Below, piece after piece: positions 1 through 12,000 of a stretch of 64,000 nucleotides of DNA (position 1 is its first letter; each line of letters opens with the position of its first letter). Origin of the DNA: Nocardia mikamii NBRC 108933 (GTDB lineage Bacteria > Actinomycetota > Actinomycetes > Mycobacteriales > Mycobacteriaceae); the NCBI RefSeq assembly GCF_001613505.1, contig NZ_BDCM01000019.1, positions 1 through 64,000 of the forward strand, written 5' to 3'. The translations under genes and the position numbers were made by a program. The notes beneath the pieces are model-generated. The model saw only the letters and a program-made list of their open reading frames with translations, did not search any database and was not told the DNA's origin.

Positions 1-3000
1 CCATCTCATCCTCGAACAGGCGCAGAGCGTGGCGGCGCCGGTGGAGCCCGCACGCACCGCTCCGGCAGGCGGAATCCTGCCTTGGGTGTTGTCGGCGCGC
101 AGTGCGCAGGCCCTCGCCGGCCAAGCCGACCGTCTCGCGACCCATATCGATGACGAGCACGATCCGATGGACATCGGCTTGTCGCTGGCGTCCACCCGGA
201 GTGTGCTCGAGCATCGCGCCGTCGTCCTGGCGGGCGACCATGCCGAATTACTCACGAGCACAGCGGGATTGGCGGTCGGCGAGCACTCGCCGAGTGTGGT
301 GTCGGGTCGGGTGGTGCCGGGTTCGACGGGTGTGGTGTTCTCGGGTCAGGGTGCGCAGTGGGCCGGTATGGCTGCCGGGCTGCGGGCGTTCCCGGTGTTC
401 GCCGAACACTTCGATGTGATCGTCGGCATGCTGGAACCGCTTCTGGGACAGACAATTTCGCTGCTCGAGGCTCTGGCGGATGATGATCTGGTCGACCGTA
501 CCGTGTTCGCGCAGGCGGGTTTGTTCGCGTTCGAGGTGGCGTTGTATCGGCTGCTGGAGTCGTGGGGCTTCCGTGCGGATGTGGTGGCTGGTCATTCGAT
601 CGGTGAGGTCGCCGCTGCGCATGTCGCGGGTGTGTTGTCGCTCGAGGACGCGTGTGTGCTGGTGGCGGCACGCGGGCGACTGATGCAGGCACTGCCCGTC
701 GGCGGGGCGATGATCGCGGTCGGTGCGTCCGAGACCGACGTGCTGACCCTGCTGAACTCCGGTGTGGTGCCGGCCGGTGACGTGTCGATCGCCGCGGTGA
801 ACGGTCCCGCGGCGGTCGTGCTCTCCGGGGCCGAGGACCAGGTCTGCGCCCTGGCCGATGCCGGTGCCGAGCGTGGTTGGCGCACGCATCGCCTGCGGGT
901 GTCGCATGCGTTCCATTCGGCGTCGATGGAGCCGATGCTCGCCGAATTCGCGTCGGCCATCGACGGTGTGAACTTCCGACGTCCGGATGTCGCACTGGTG
1001 TCCACGGTGACCGGAGCGAGGGTGACCGATGAGATGTCGGTCCCGACGTACTGGGTGCGCCAGGTCCGGGATACGGTGCGCTTCGCCGATGCGGTGACCG
1101 CGATGGCGGCGCTGGGAGTGTCCCGCTTCGCCGAGGTCGGCCCGGATGCGGTGCTGGCCCCGATGGTCACACAAACCCTCGAACACCATGCGACACCGGT
1201 GCCCACGACGTCGGGGCCGGTCGTGGTGGCGGTGGCGCGCCGGAATCGTGCCGATGCCCGCACGGTCGCGGCCGGCGCCGCCGGACTGTTCGTCGCGGGC
1301 GCGAAGGTCGAGTGGGCCCGCTGGTACGCGGGGACCGGAGCACGGCGAATCGACCTGCCCACCTATGCCTTCCAGCGCCGGCGCTACTGGCTGGGACCGA
1401 ACGCCGGCGTCGGCGGTGACCTCCGGGCGATGGGCCTGGCGGCCACCGGACATCCCCTGCTGTCGGCGGTGGTGTCGCAACCGGAGTCCGATACGGCGAC
1501 GTTCACCGGCCGCCTGTCGGTGCCGGCCCATCCGTGGCTGGCCGATCACCGGGTGATGGACACGGTGCTGTTCCCCGGAACCGGCTTCGTCGAATTCGCC
1601 CTGCACGCCGGGGAACGAGTCGGTACTCCGATGCTCGACGAGTTGGTGCTGCACGCACCGCTGGTACTGCCGCACATCGGCGGAGTCGCGGTACGTGTGG
1701 TGCTCGGCGAGCCGGACGCGGCGGGCCGTCGTGCGGTCCGGATCTTCTCCTGCCCCGACCGTGATGTCGACGCGACGCCGTCGTGGACGATGCATGCCGA
1801 AGGCGTTCTCACCCCGGACGAGGCCGAGGAATTCGAATCGGTTCCCTGGCCGCCGGCCGGCGCCGCCGCTGTCGACGTCGACGGCGTCTACGACGAACTC
1901 TCGCAGCTCGGCTACGGGTACGGCCCGGAGTTTCGAGGTTTGCGAGCGGCCTGGCAGCGCGGGCGGGAACTGTTCGCCGAGATCGCGCTCCCCGACACCG
2001 GGCACGCCGACGGGTTCGGCATCCATCCGGCGCTGTTCGATGCCGCACTACACGCCGGAATCGTGCACGGCTTCCGCAGCGGCGACATCGGCGATTCCCC
2101 GGCGTTGCCGTTCATGTGGAACCGGGTGGCACTGCACGCGACCGGCGCCACGGTGCTGCGCGTGCGGATTTCACCGGACGACGACGGATTCGGTGTGCGA
2201 ATCACCGACCGGCACGGGCAGCCGGTGCTGTCGGTCGGCGCTCTCGTATCGCGGCCCGTGCCCGCCGAGCGCCTGACCGCGCATCCGAGCTCGGACTCGC
2301 TGTTCGGCGTGGAGTGGATCGCCGCCGCGCCGGCGTCCGCGACGGTCGAACCGAACCGCATCGCGGTGGTGGGTTCCGGACCGAACTCCGAAGGTCGGCC
2401 ACGTCATCGCGATCTCGCGGCACTGATCGCCGAACTGGACGCGGCCGAGGATACGGTCGCACCCGACGTCGTCGTTCTCGAATGCCCCGACGACGAGTCC
2501 GCACCCCCCGCCGCGGCCCGGCGGATCGCCGCCGCAGTCCTCGAGGCCGTGCAATTGTGGTTGCGCACGTCGCTTTTCGCGAGCTCTCGACTGGTCGTTG
2601 TCACCAGGCATGCCGTGTCCGTCGGCGGGCCCGAACAGGTGAATCTGGCGCAAGCGCCGGTGTGGGGTCTGGTGCGCGCCGCGCAGGCCGAGCACCCCGG
2701 CCGTTTCCAGCTCCTCGACCTGAGTCGTGACCAGGATCCCGTCGCCGCGCTGACCGCGACGGCGCCGGACGCCACCGAGCCGGAGGTTGCGGTGCGCGGG
2801 ACGGACGTGCTGGTACCGCGGTTGCGCCGGCACGGCACCGGGGCGGCCGTTCCCTCGATCGCACCCGGCACCGTGCTGGTCACCGGCGGAACCGGTGGCC
2901 TCGGAGCCTTGATGGCCCGGCACCTCGTGATGAAACACGGTGTGGCGCAGCTGGTTCTGGCGTCGCGCAGCGGACTGGACGCGCCCGGCGCCGAGCAGTT

Positions 3001-6000
3001 GCGTGACGAACTGGTCGAGCTGGGCGCGCAGGTGCGGATCGCGGCCTGCGATGTGTCGGACCGCGAGGCGTTGGCCGCGTTGATCGACGATATTCCGGAC
3101 GAGCATCCGCTGGTCGGCGTGGTGCATGCGGCGGGCGCCGCCGACAACGGACTGGTCGAATCGATCACGCCGGATCGGATCGGGCCGGTGTTCGCACCGA
3201 AGGTCGACGCGGCCTGGCATCTGCACGAGTTGACGTGTGATCGGTCGTTGTCGCTGTTCGTGGTGGTGTCGTCGGCCGGCGGTTCGGTGCTGGCGGCCGG
3301 GCAGGCGAACTATGCCGCGGCGAACGTCTTTCTGGACGCCCTGGCCGCCTACCGCCGCGCCGCAGGTCTACCCGCGACCGCCATCGACTACGGACTGTGG
3401 GCGACATCGACCGGCCTCGGTTCGATGCTGTCGGACGGGGACGTCGAGCGAATCCGGCGGCAGGGGCTTCCGCCGCTGAGCGAGACCGAAGGGCTGGAGC
3501 TGTTCGATCTGGCGATCGCCACCGAATCCGCGCAGCTGGTGGCATTGCGGATCGATCCGGCGGCCCTGCGCGACCGCGGCGACGCGCTCCCGGCGCTGCT
3601 GCGTGGCATCGTTGCCGCCCCGATACGCCGCCGGACACGAAATGAGCATCCGGAATCCGCATTCGCCGATACGCTGGCGGGTTTGTCGGAGGGGGATCGG
3701 CATGCGGTGGTGTTGGATGTGGTGCGGTCGGTGGCTGCGGGTGTGTTGGGGCATGTGTCGGTGGATGGTGTTGAGCCGGGGCGTGCTTTTTCGCAGTTGG
3801 GTTTTGATTCGTTGGGTGCGGTGGAGTTTCGGAATCGGTTGTCTGTGGCGACGGGTTTGAAGCTTCCGGCGACGTTGATTTTCGATTATCCGAATGCGGA
3901 GGTGGTGGCGGAGTTCATCGGGTCGGAGCTGGCCGGCGGGCAGGTTGTCGAGGAAGGGCCGGTCGGCCGGGTTCGGGTTGATGATGATCCGGTTGCGATT
4001 GTGGCGATGAGTTGCCGGTATCCGGGTGGTGTGGCGTCGCCGGAGGATTTGTGGCGGTTGGTCGCCGAGGGCATCGACACCACCGGGGAGTTGCCGGTCG
4101 ACCGTGGCTGGGATGTCGACGGTATCTACGACCCCGAGCCCGGAAAGCCAGGCAAGACATACGCGCGCACCGGTGGATTCCTGTATTCCGCAGCCGATTT
4201 CGACGCCGACTTCTTCGGTATCAGTCCCAATGAGGCCATGGTGATGGATCCGCAGCAGCGCTTGCTGCTGGAGATCTCGTGGGAGGCGCTGGAACGGGCC
4301 GGGATCGATCCGGCCGTGCTGCGCGGCAGCGCCACCGGTGTGTTCACCGGTGTCATGTACCACGACTACGCACAGGGCACCGGCAAGGCCGGAAGCGCCG
4401 GCGGCAGTCTGGTCTCCGGTCGGATCGCCTACACGCTGGGGCTGGAAGGTCCTGCGGTGTCGGTGGATACGGCGTGTTCGTCGTCGCTGGTGGCGATGCA
4501 TCTGGCCGCGCAGTCGCTGCGGTCGGGCGAATGCGATCTGGCGTTGGCCGGCGGTGTCGCGGTCATGGCCACGCCGGATATGTTCCTCGAATTCGGCAGG
4601 CAGCGTGGATTGTCGCCCGACGGCCGGTGTAAGTCGTTCGCGGATGCGGCCGATGGCGTGGGGTGGGCCGAGGGCGCGGGAATGCTCGTGCTGGAGCGGC
4701 TTTCCGATGCTCGCCGCCATGGTCATGAGGTTGTGGCGGTGTTGGCGGGTTCGGCGGTGAATCAGGACGGTGCGTCGAACGGTTTGACGGCGCCGAACGG
4801 TCCGTCGCAGCGACGGGTGATCCGGCAGGCGTTGGCCAATGCCGGTCTTTCGCCCGCCGAGGTCGACGCCGTGGAAGGCCACGGTACGGGTACGACGCTG
4901 GGTGATCCGATCGAGGCCCAAGCGCTGCTCGCCACCTATGGTCGAAATCGGGGCGCCGCCGATCCCCTGTGGTTGGGCTCGTTGAAATCGAATATCGGCC
5001 ATGCTCAGGCCGCCGCGGGCGTGGGTGGTGTGATCAAGATGGTCATGGCGATGCGCCACGGCGTGCTGCCGAAGACACTGCATGTCGACCGGCCGAGTAC
5101 GAAAGTCGATTGGTCCGAGGGCAGTATCCGGTTGCTGACCGAGTCGGTCGAGTGGCCGCGGGTGAATCGGCCGCGTCGCGCCGGTATCTCGTCCTTCGGA
5201 CTCAGCGGCACCAACGCCCACCTCATCGTCGAACAGGCGCCGGACGTCCCGGCCTCCCTACCGGAGACCAGGACCGCTCCGGCCGGCGGGGTCCTCCCGT
5301 GGGTGATCTCGGCACGCGACGGTGCGGCCCTGGCCGAACAGGCCCGACGTCTGACCGCCCGGATCGGCGACCGGCATGCGGTCGACGTCGGTTACTCGCT
5401 CGCGACCTCGCGAGTGGTGTTCGACCACCGCGCCGTGGTGCTGGCCGCCGAACGCGACGGCCTGCGGACCGGTACTCAGGCCCTCGGGCGCGGAGAGCCC
5501 CTTCCCGGCGTGGTGTCGGGTCGGGTGGTGCCGGGTTCGACGGGTGTGGTGTTCTCGGGTCAGGGGGCGCAGTGGGCCGGTATGGCCGCGGGACTGCGTG
5601 TGTATCCGGTGTTCGCCGAGCATTTCGATGCGATCGTCAACCTGCTGGAACCCGGTCTGGGACAGACGGTTTCGCTGTCGGATGCGCTGACCGACGAGGA
5701 ACTGATCGACCGGACGGTGTACGCGCAGGCGGGTCTGTTCGCCTTCGAGGTGGCGCTCTATCGTCTGCTCGAATCGTGGGGATTCCGTGCGGATGTGGTC
5801 GCAGGTCATTCGATCGGTGAGGTCGCGGCCGCACACGTAGCGGGCGTTCTGTCGCTGGCGGACGCGTGTGTGCTGGTGGCTGCGCGCGGGCGACTGATGC
5901 AGGCGCTGCCGGCGGGCGGAGCGATGGTCGCGGTGGGCACTTCCGAGGCCGCGATGCTGACGCTGCTGGATTCCGCCGGTGCGGCGGCCGGTGACGTGTC

Positions 6001-9000
6001 GATCGCGGCGGTGAACGGCCCGTCCTCGGTGGTGCTGTCCGGTGTCGAAGCCGATGTGCGGGCGATGGCCGATATGTGTGCCGGAAAAGGTTGGCGCACA
6101 CATCGTTTGCGGGTGTCGCATGCGTTCCATTCGGCGTTGATGGAGCCGATGCTCGCCGATTTCGCCGCCGCGATGGACGCGGTGGCGTTCGGGCGTCCGA
6201 CTGTGGCTGTGGTGTCGACGGTGACCGGCGCCAGGGTGACCGATGAGATGTCGGTTGCGTCGTATTGGGTGAATCAGGTTCGGGATACGGTGCGGTTCGC
6301 CGACGCGGTGACGGCGATGGCGGAGTCCGGGGTGTCCCGTTTCGCCGAGCTCGGGCCGGACGCGGTGCTGACCCCGATGGTCACCCAGACCCTCGACGCC
6401 ACATCCCCGGTGGTGGCGGCGTCGTCCCGCCGCCACCAGGCGGATCCGCCGACCCTGACGGCCGCACTGGCGACCCTGTTCGTCTGCGGCGCGGACGTGA
6501 ACTGGGGCGCCCTCTACTCCGGAACCGGCGCCCGGCGAATCGACTTGCCCACCTACGCGTTCCAGCGTCGGCGGTATTGGTTGTCCGACGAGCCCACGGC
6601 ATCCGGTGGCGCCCGCGCGATGGGCCTGGTCGCCACGGAACATCCGCTGGTCTCGGCCGTGGTCTCCCAGCCGGACGCCGACGGTGCGGATCTCAGCGGC
6701 CGCCTGTCACTGCGGACACATCCCTGGCTGGCCGATCACGCGGTCATGGACACCGTCCTGTTCCCCGGCACCGGTCTGGTCGAACTCGCCCTGTACGCCG
6801 GTGAACAAGTCGGCTGCGCTCACCTCGAACAGTTGGTCCTGCGCGCCCCGCTGGCGCTGTCGGAAACCTCCGGCACCGCGGTGCGCGTCGTGGTCGGCGC
6901 CCGGGACGAGGCCGGTCGTCGCGCGGTGCGGATCTTCTCCCGCCGCGAGGACGACGCCGACGCCCTGCCGTCCTGGACGGTGCATGCCGAAGGCACACTC
7001 ACATCCGAAAATGCCGGTGCCGCTGTCGAATTGCGGCAGTGGCCGCCTGCGGGCGCGGTCGCGGTGGACATCGACGAGGTGTACGACGCCCTCGACGCGC
7101 AGGGATACCACTACGGTCCCGCGTTCCAGGCGCTGCGCGCGGTCTGGCGAGCGACCGGCGACGTCCTCTACGCCGAGGTCGCGCTGTCCGAGACCGTCGG
7201 CTCCGACGCCCAGCGGTTCGGCATCCACCCGGCGCTGCTGGACGCGGCCCTCCATGCGTTGCGATTCGCCGACGCGCGGCCGGACGGACCGGCGTTGCCG
7301 TTCGAGTGGTCCGGAGTCACCGTATACGCGGCGGGGGCCGATGCGCTGCGGGTGCGGCTCACCCGCGTGGGGGAGCGCGGCGTAGCGCTGGATCTGGCGG
7401 ATACCACGGGTGCTCCGGTGGCGACGGTGCGTCACCTCGCCTCCCGTCCTGTCGATCCCGCGCAGCTCACCACCGGCGCAGCCGTCGGCAACGCGCTGTT
7501 CCGGATCGACTGGACACCGATCGGGGTGGACGTCGCCGAAATCGCCACGGCCACATGGCCGCAACTCGGTGACGAGGTACCGCCGGTCGTGGTGCTGGAC
7601 TGCCCTGCGGGCAACGATCCCGCCACGATTCACGCCGCGACACACCATGTGCTCGAGGTCCTGCGGTCCTGGACGACGAGCCGGCGATTCACCGAATCGG
7701 TCCTCGTGGTCCGGACGACCGGTGCGGTGTCGGTGGCCGGAGAGGACATCACGAATCCGGCCGGCGCCGCCGTCGGTGGCCTCGTGCGCTCCGCGCAAGC
7801 CGAGCATCCGGGTCGCATCGTTCTGGTCGACACGGATGCCGACCTCGATGATCTGCTCGGCGGCATCCTGGCCGCGGCCGAACCGCAGGTGGCCGTGCGG
7901 GCCGGACGAGTGCACGCCGCACGGCTGGTGCGGGCGGCTCCCGCCGCGGCCGCGGCCGCCGAGTTCGATCCGGACGAGACGGTGCTGGTCACCGGCGCCG
8001 GCGGGCTCCTGGCTGGGCTCTTCGCCCGGCATCTGGTCGCCACCCGCGGCGTCCGCCACCTGCTGATGCTGAGCCGGCGCGGCGAATCCGCCCCGGGTGC
8101 AGCCGCATTGCGGGCCGAACTCGGCGACCTCGGCGCCGACGTCGAATTCGCCGCCTGCGATGTCGCCGACCGCGACGCGCTGTCCGGCGTGCTGGCGGGT
8201 ATACCCGCCGAGCGCCCGCTGACGGGCGTCTTCCATCTGGCCGGTGTGCTCGACGACGGCGCCGTCGCGTCGCTGACCCCGGCGCGGATGGATACGGTGC
8301 TGGGGCCCAAGGTCGATGCCGCATTCCATCTGCACGAGCTGACCGCCGACCTGCCCCTGCGGGCGTTCGTCCTGTTCAGCTCGGTGGCCGGTGCGTTCGG
8401 CAACCCCGGCCAGGGCAATTACGCCGCGGCCAACGCATATCTGGACGCGCTCGCCACGCACCGCGCCGCGACCGGTAGGTGCGGCACCTCCCTGGTGTGG
8501 GGTCTGTGGGACGGCGGTATGGCCGGGCAACTCGGCGACGTAGACCGGCACCGCATGTCCCGCTCGGGCCTGCTACCGCTCTCGGCCGATCAGGGTCTGG
8601 CGCTGTTCGACGCCGCGACCGGGATCGATGTGCCGGTGCTTGCCCGGCTCGACACCGAGAGCATTCGTCACTCCGGAAACGCCACGCCCGCACTGCTTTC
8701 CGGACTGGCGCCGGCTCGTCGCAGTGTGGCATCGGGTGCGTTCACGGCGCTGCGCGCCCGGGTCGCGAGCACTCCCGACAGCGAGCGCTTCGGGGTGCTG
8801 GTGGAGATCGTGCGCGGACAGATCGCCGCGACCCTCGGCCACGAGGACCCGAATTCGATTGCGGCGCAGCGGGCTTTCAACGAACTGGGCTTCGATTCGA
8901 TCACCGCCATCGAATTCCGCAATGCCCTCAAAGCCGTCACGGGCCTGCCGCTGCCCGCCACCCTGGTGTTCGACTATCCGACGCCGGAGGCGCTGGCACG

Positions 9001-12000
9001 ACATCTCGCCGAGGAGTTCACCGGAACCGCACGAGACAGCGAGGTCACCGCGACCCGGGCGGTCGGCGACGACCCGATCGCGGTGGTCGGCATGGCGTGC
9101 CGGTACCCCGGCGGGATCACCTCGCCCGAGGACCTCTGGGATCTGGTGCGCACCGGCGCAGACGGCATCACGACGCTCCCGGCCGACCGAGGCTGGGACA
9201 TCGCCGGCATCTACGACCCGGAACCCGGCCGCGCGGGCAAGTCCTACACCAGGGAAGGCGGATTCCTGCACGGCGCAGCCGATTTCGATCCCGAGTTCTT
9301 CGGTATCGGCCCCAACGAGGCCACCATGATGGACCCCCAGCAGCGGCAGTTGCTGGAGACGACCTGGGAAGCGCTGGAGCGCGCCGGTGTCGACCCCACG
9401 ATGCTGCGGGGCAGCTCGACCGGTGTCTTCGCCGGCGTGATGTACCACGACTACGCCCAGGGCAGCGGCAACAGCGCGACCGGCAGCCTGGTCTCCGGGC
9501 GGATCGCCTACACGCTGGGGCTGGAAGGTCCTGCGGTGTCGGTGGATACGGCGTGTTCGTCGTCGCTGGTGGCGTTGCATTTGGCCGCGGGTTCGTTGCG
9601 GTCGGGTGAGTGTGATCTGGCGTTGGCCGGTGGTGTGACGGTGATGGCGACGCCGGAGACGTTCGTGGAGTTCAGCCGCCAGCGTGGGTTGTCGCCCGAT
9701 GGGCGGTGTAAGTCGTTCGCGGACGCGGCTGATGGTGTGGGGTGGGCCGAGGGTGTGGGTGTGCTCGTGTTGGAGCGGCTTTCGGATGCGCGGCGCAACG
9801 GCCATCGGGTTGTGGCGGTCGTCGCGGGTTCGGCGGTGAATCAGGATGGTGCGTCGAATGGTTTGACGGCGCCGAATGGTCCGTCGCAGCGGCGGGTGAT
9901 TCGCCAGGCGTTGGCCAATGCGGGTTTGTCGCCGACGGATGTGGATGCGGTCGAGGCGCATGGTACGGGTACGACGTTGGGTGATCCGATCGAGGCTCAG
10001 GCGCTGCTTGCCACTTACGGTCAGGACCGTGGCGCAGATCGTCCCCTCTGGTTGGGGTCGCTCAAGTCGAATATCGGTCATGCCCAGGCTGCTGCGGGTG
10101 TGGGTGGTGTGATCAAGATGGTCATGGCGATGCGGCATGGGGTGTTGCCGAGGACGTTGCATGTGGATCGGCCGAGTACGAAGGTCGATTGGTCCGAGGG
10201 TGCTGTCGAGTTGTTGACCGAGCCGGTGCCGTGGCCGGAGGTGGGTCGTCCGCGTCGCGCGGGTGTGTCCTCGTTCGGAATCAGCGGCACCAACGCGCAC
10301 GTGATCATCGAACAAGCACCGGCCACCGAGACCGCGCCGGCGGTGACCACCGTCCCGGCCGTCCTGCCGTGGCCGCTCTCCGCGCGCAACGATGACGCAC
10401 TCACCGGCCAGGCGGCCCGCCTCGCTTCGCATGTGGACGCGCACGATCCGGATGCCGTGGATGTCGGCTTCTCGCTGGCGTCCACGCGTGCGGTGTTCGA
10501 GCATCGGGCCGTTGTCGTGGGCCGGGACCGTGACGGACTGCTCGCGGGAGTGCGTGCGTTGGGGGCGGGCGAGGCCGCGCCCGGTGTGGTGTCGGGTCGG
10601 GTGGTGCCGGGTTCGACGGGTGTGGTGTTCTCGGGTCAGGGGGCGCAGTGGGCCGGTATGGCCGCCGGGCTGCGGGCGTATCCGGTGTTCGCCGAGCATT
10701 TCGACCGTATCGTTTCCGAGCTGGAACCCGCTCTGGGACAGGATGTTTCGCTGGTCGCGGCGTTGGCGGACGATGACCTGGTCGACCGGACGGTGTTCGC
10801 GCAGGCGGGGTTGTTCGCGTTCGAGGTGGCGCTGTATCGGCTGCTGGAGTCGTGGGGCTTCCGTGCGGATGTGGTGGCGGGTCATTCGATCGGTGAGGTC
10901 GCGGCCGCACACGTAGCGGGCGTTCTGTCGCTGGCGGACGCGTGTGTGCTGGTGGGAGCGCGTGGTCGCCTGATGCAGGCGCTGCCGGCGGGTGGGGCGA
11001 TGATCGCCGTCGGTGCGTCCGAGGCCGATGTCCTGGCCGTGCCGACCGGCGACGTCTCCATCGCCGCGGTGAACGGTCCGTCCTCGGTGGTGCTGTCCGG
11101 TGTCGAAGCCGATGTGCTGGCGGTCGCCGAGCGGTGTGCGGAAAAGGGTTGGCGCACACATCGTTTGCGGGTGTCGCATGCGTTCCATTCCGCATCGATG
11201 GAACCGATGCTGGACGAATTCGCCTCGGCGATAGGCGCTGTGACGTTCCAGCGCCCGGATATGCCGCTCGTGTCCACCGCAACCGGAACCAGAGTGACCG
11301 GCGAGATGTCGGACCCGTCCTACTGGGTGCGCCAGGTTCGCGACGCGGTGCGATTCGCCGACGCGGTCCACACGATGGCGGAATTGGGAGCGACACGCTT
11401 CGCCGAGGTCGGGCCCGACGCGGTGTTGACACCCATGGTCGCCCGAACCCTCGATGCCGCAACCACGATCGCCCTCACCACCCGCCACCACGCGGACCCG
11501 GAGACCGTGCTGACCGGGCTCGCCCGCCTGTACGTCGCGGGTGCGCCGGTGGATTGGGCCGGCTGTTACGCCGGCTCCGGAGGCACCCGGACGGATCTGC
11601 CGACCTATCACTTCCAGCACCGCCGCTTCTGGGCCACGGGCCGGCTGCACGCCGGAGAACCGTCGGCGCTCGGCCTACGGTCCACCGAGCACCCCATGCT
11701 GGGCGCGTTGGTCGCGCAGCCCGAAGGCGGCGGCGTCCGCCTCACCGGGCGGTTGTCCACGGCCACGCATCCGTGGCTGGCCGATCACGACGTCCTCGGC
11801 GTGGTGCTGCTGCCCGGAACCGGATTCGTCGAGTTGGCGGTCCACGCCGGAGAACAGGTCGGCTGTCCGGAACTGGCCGATCTCACACTGCTCGCGCCGC
11901 TGACGTTCAGCGGGCCCGGCGGAGTGCAGATCCAGGTGGTCGTGGGCGATGGTGACCAGACCGGTCACCGGCGGATCGACATCTACTCCCGCCGGGACGA

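Noticed and set aside
248..2026. 592-codon open frame antisense to the PKS
   Set aside because: Long antisense frames are expected in high-GC genes with biased third positions; the peptide is Arg/His-rich and has no domain.
8573..11650. 1025-codon open frame antisense to the PKS
   Set aside because: Same cause; it covers KS/AT domains whose plus-strand motifs are all intact.
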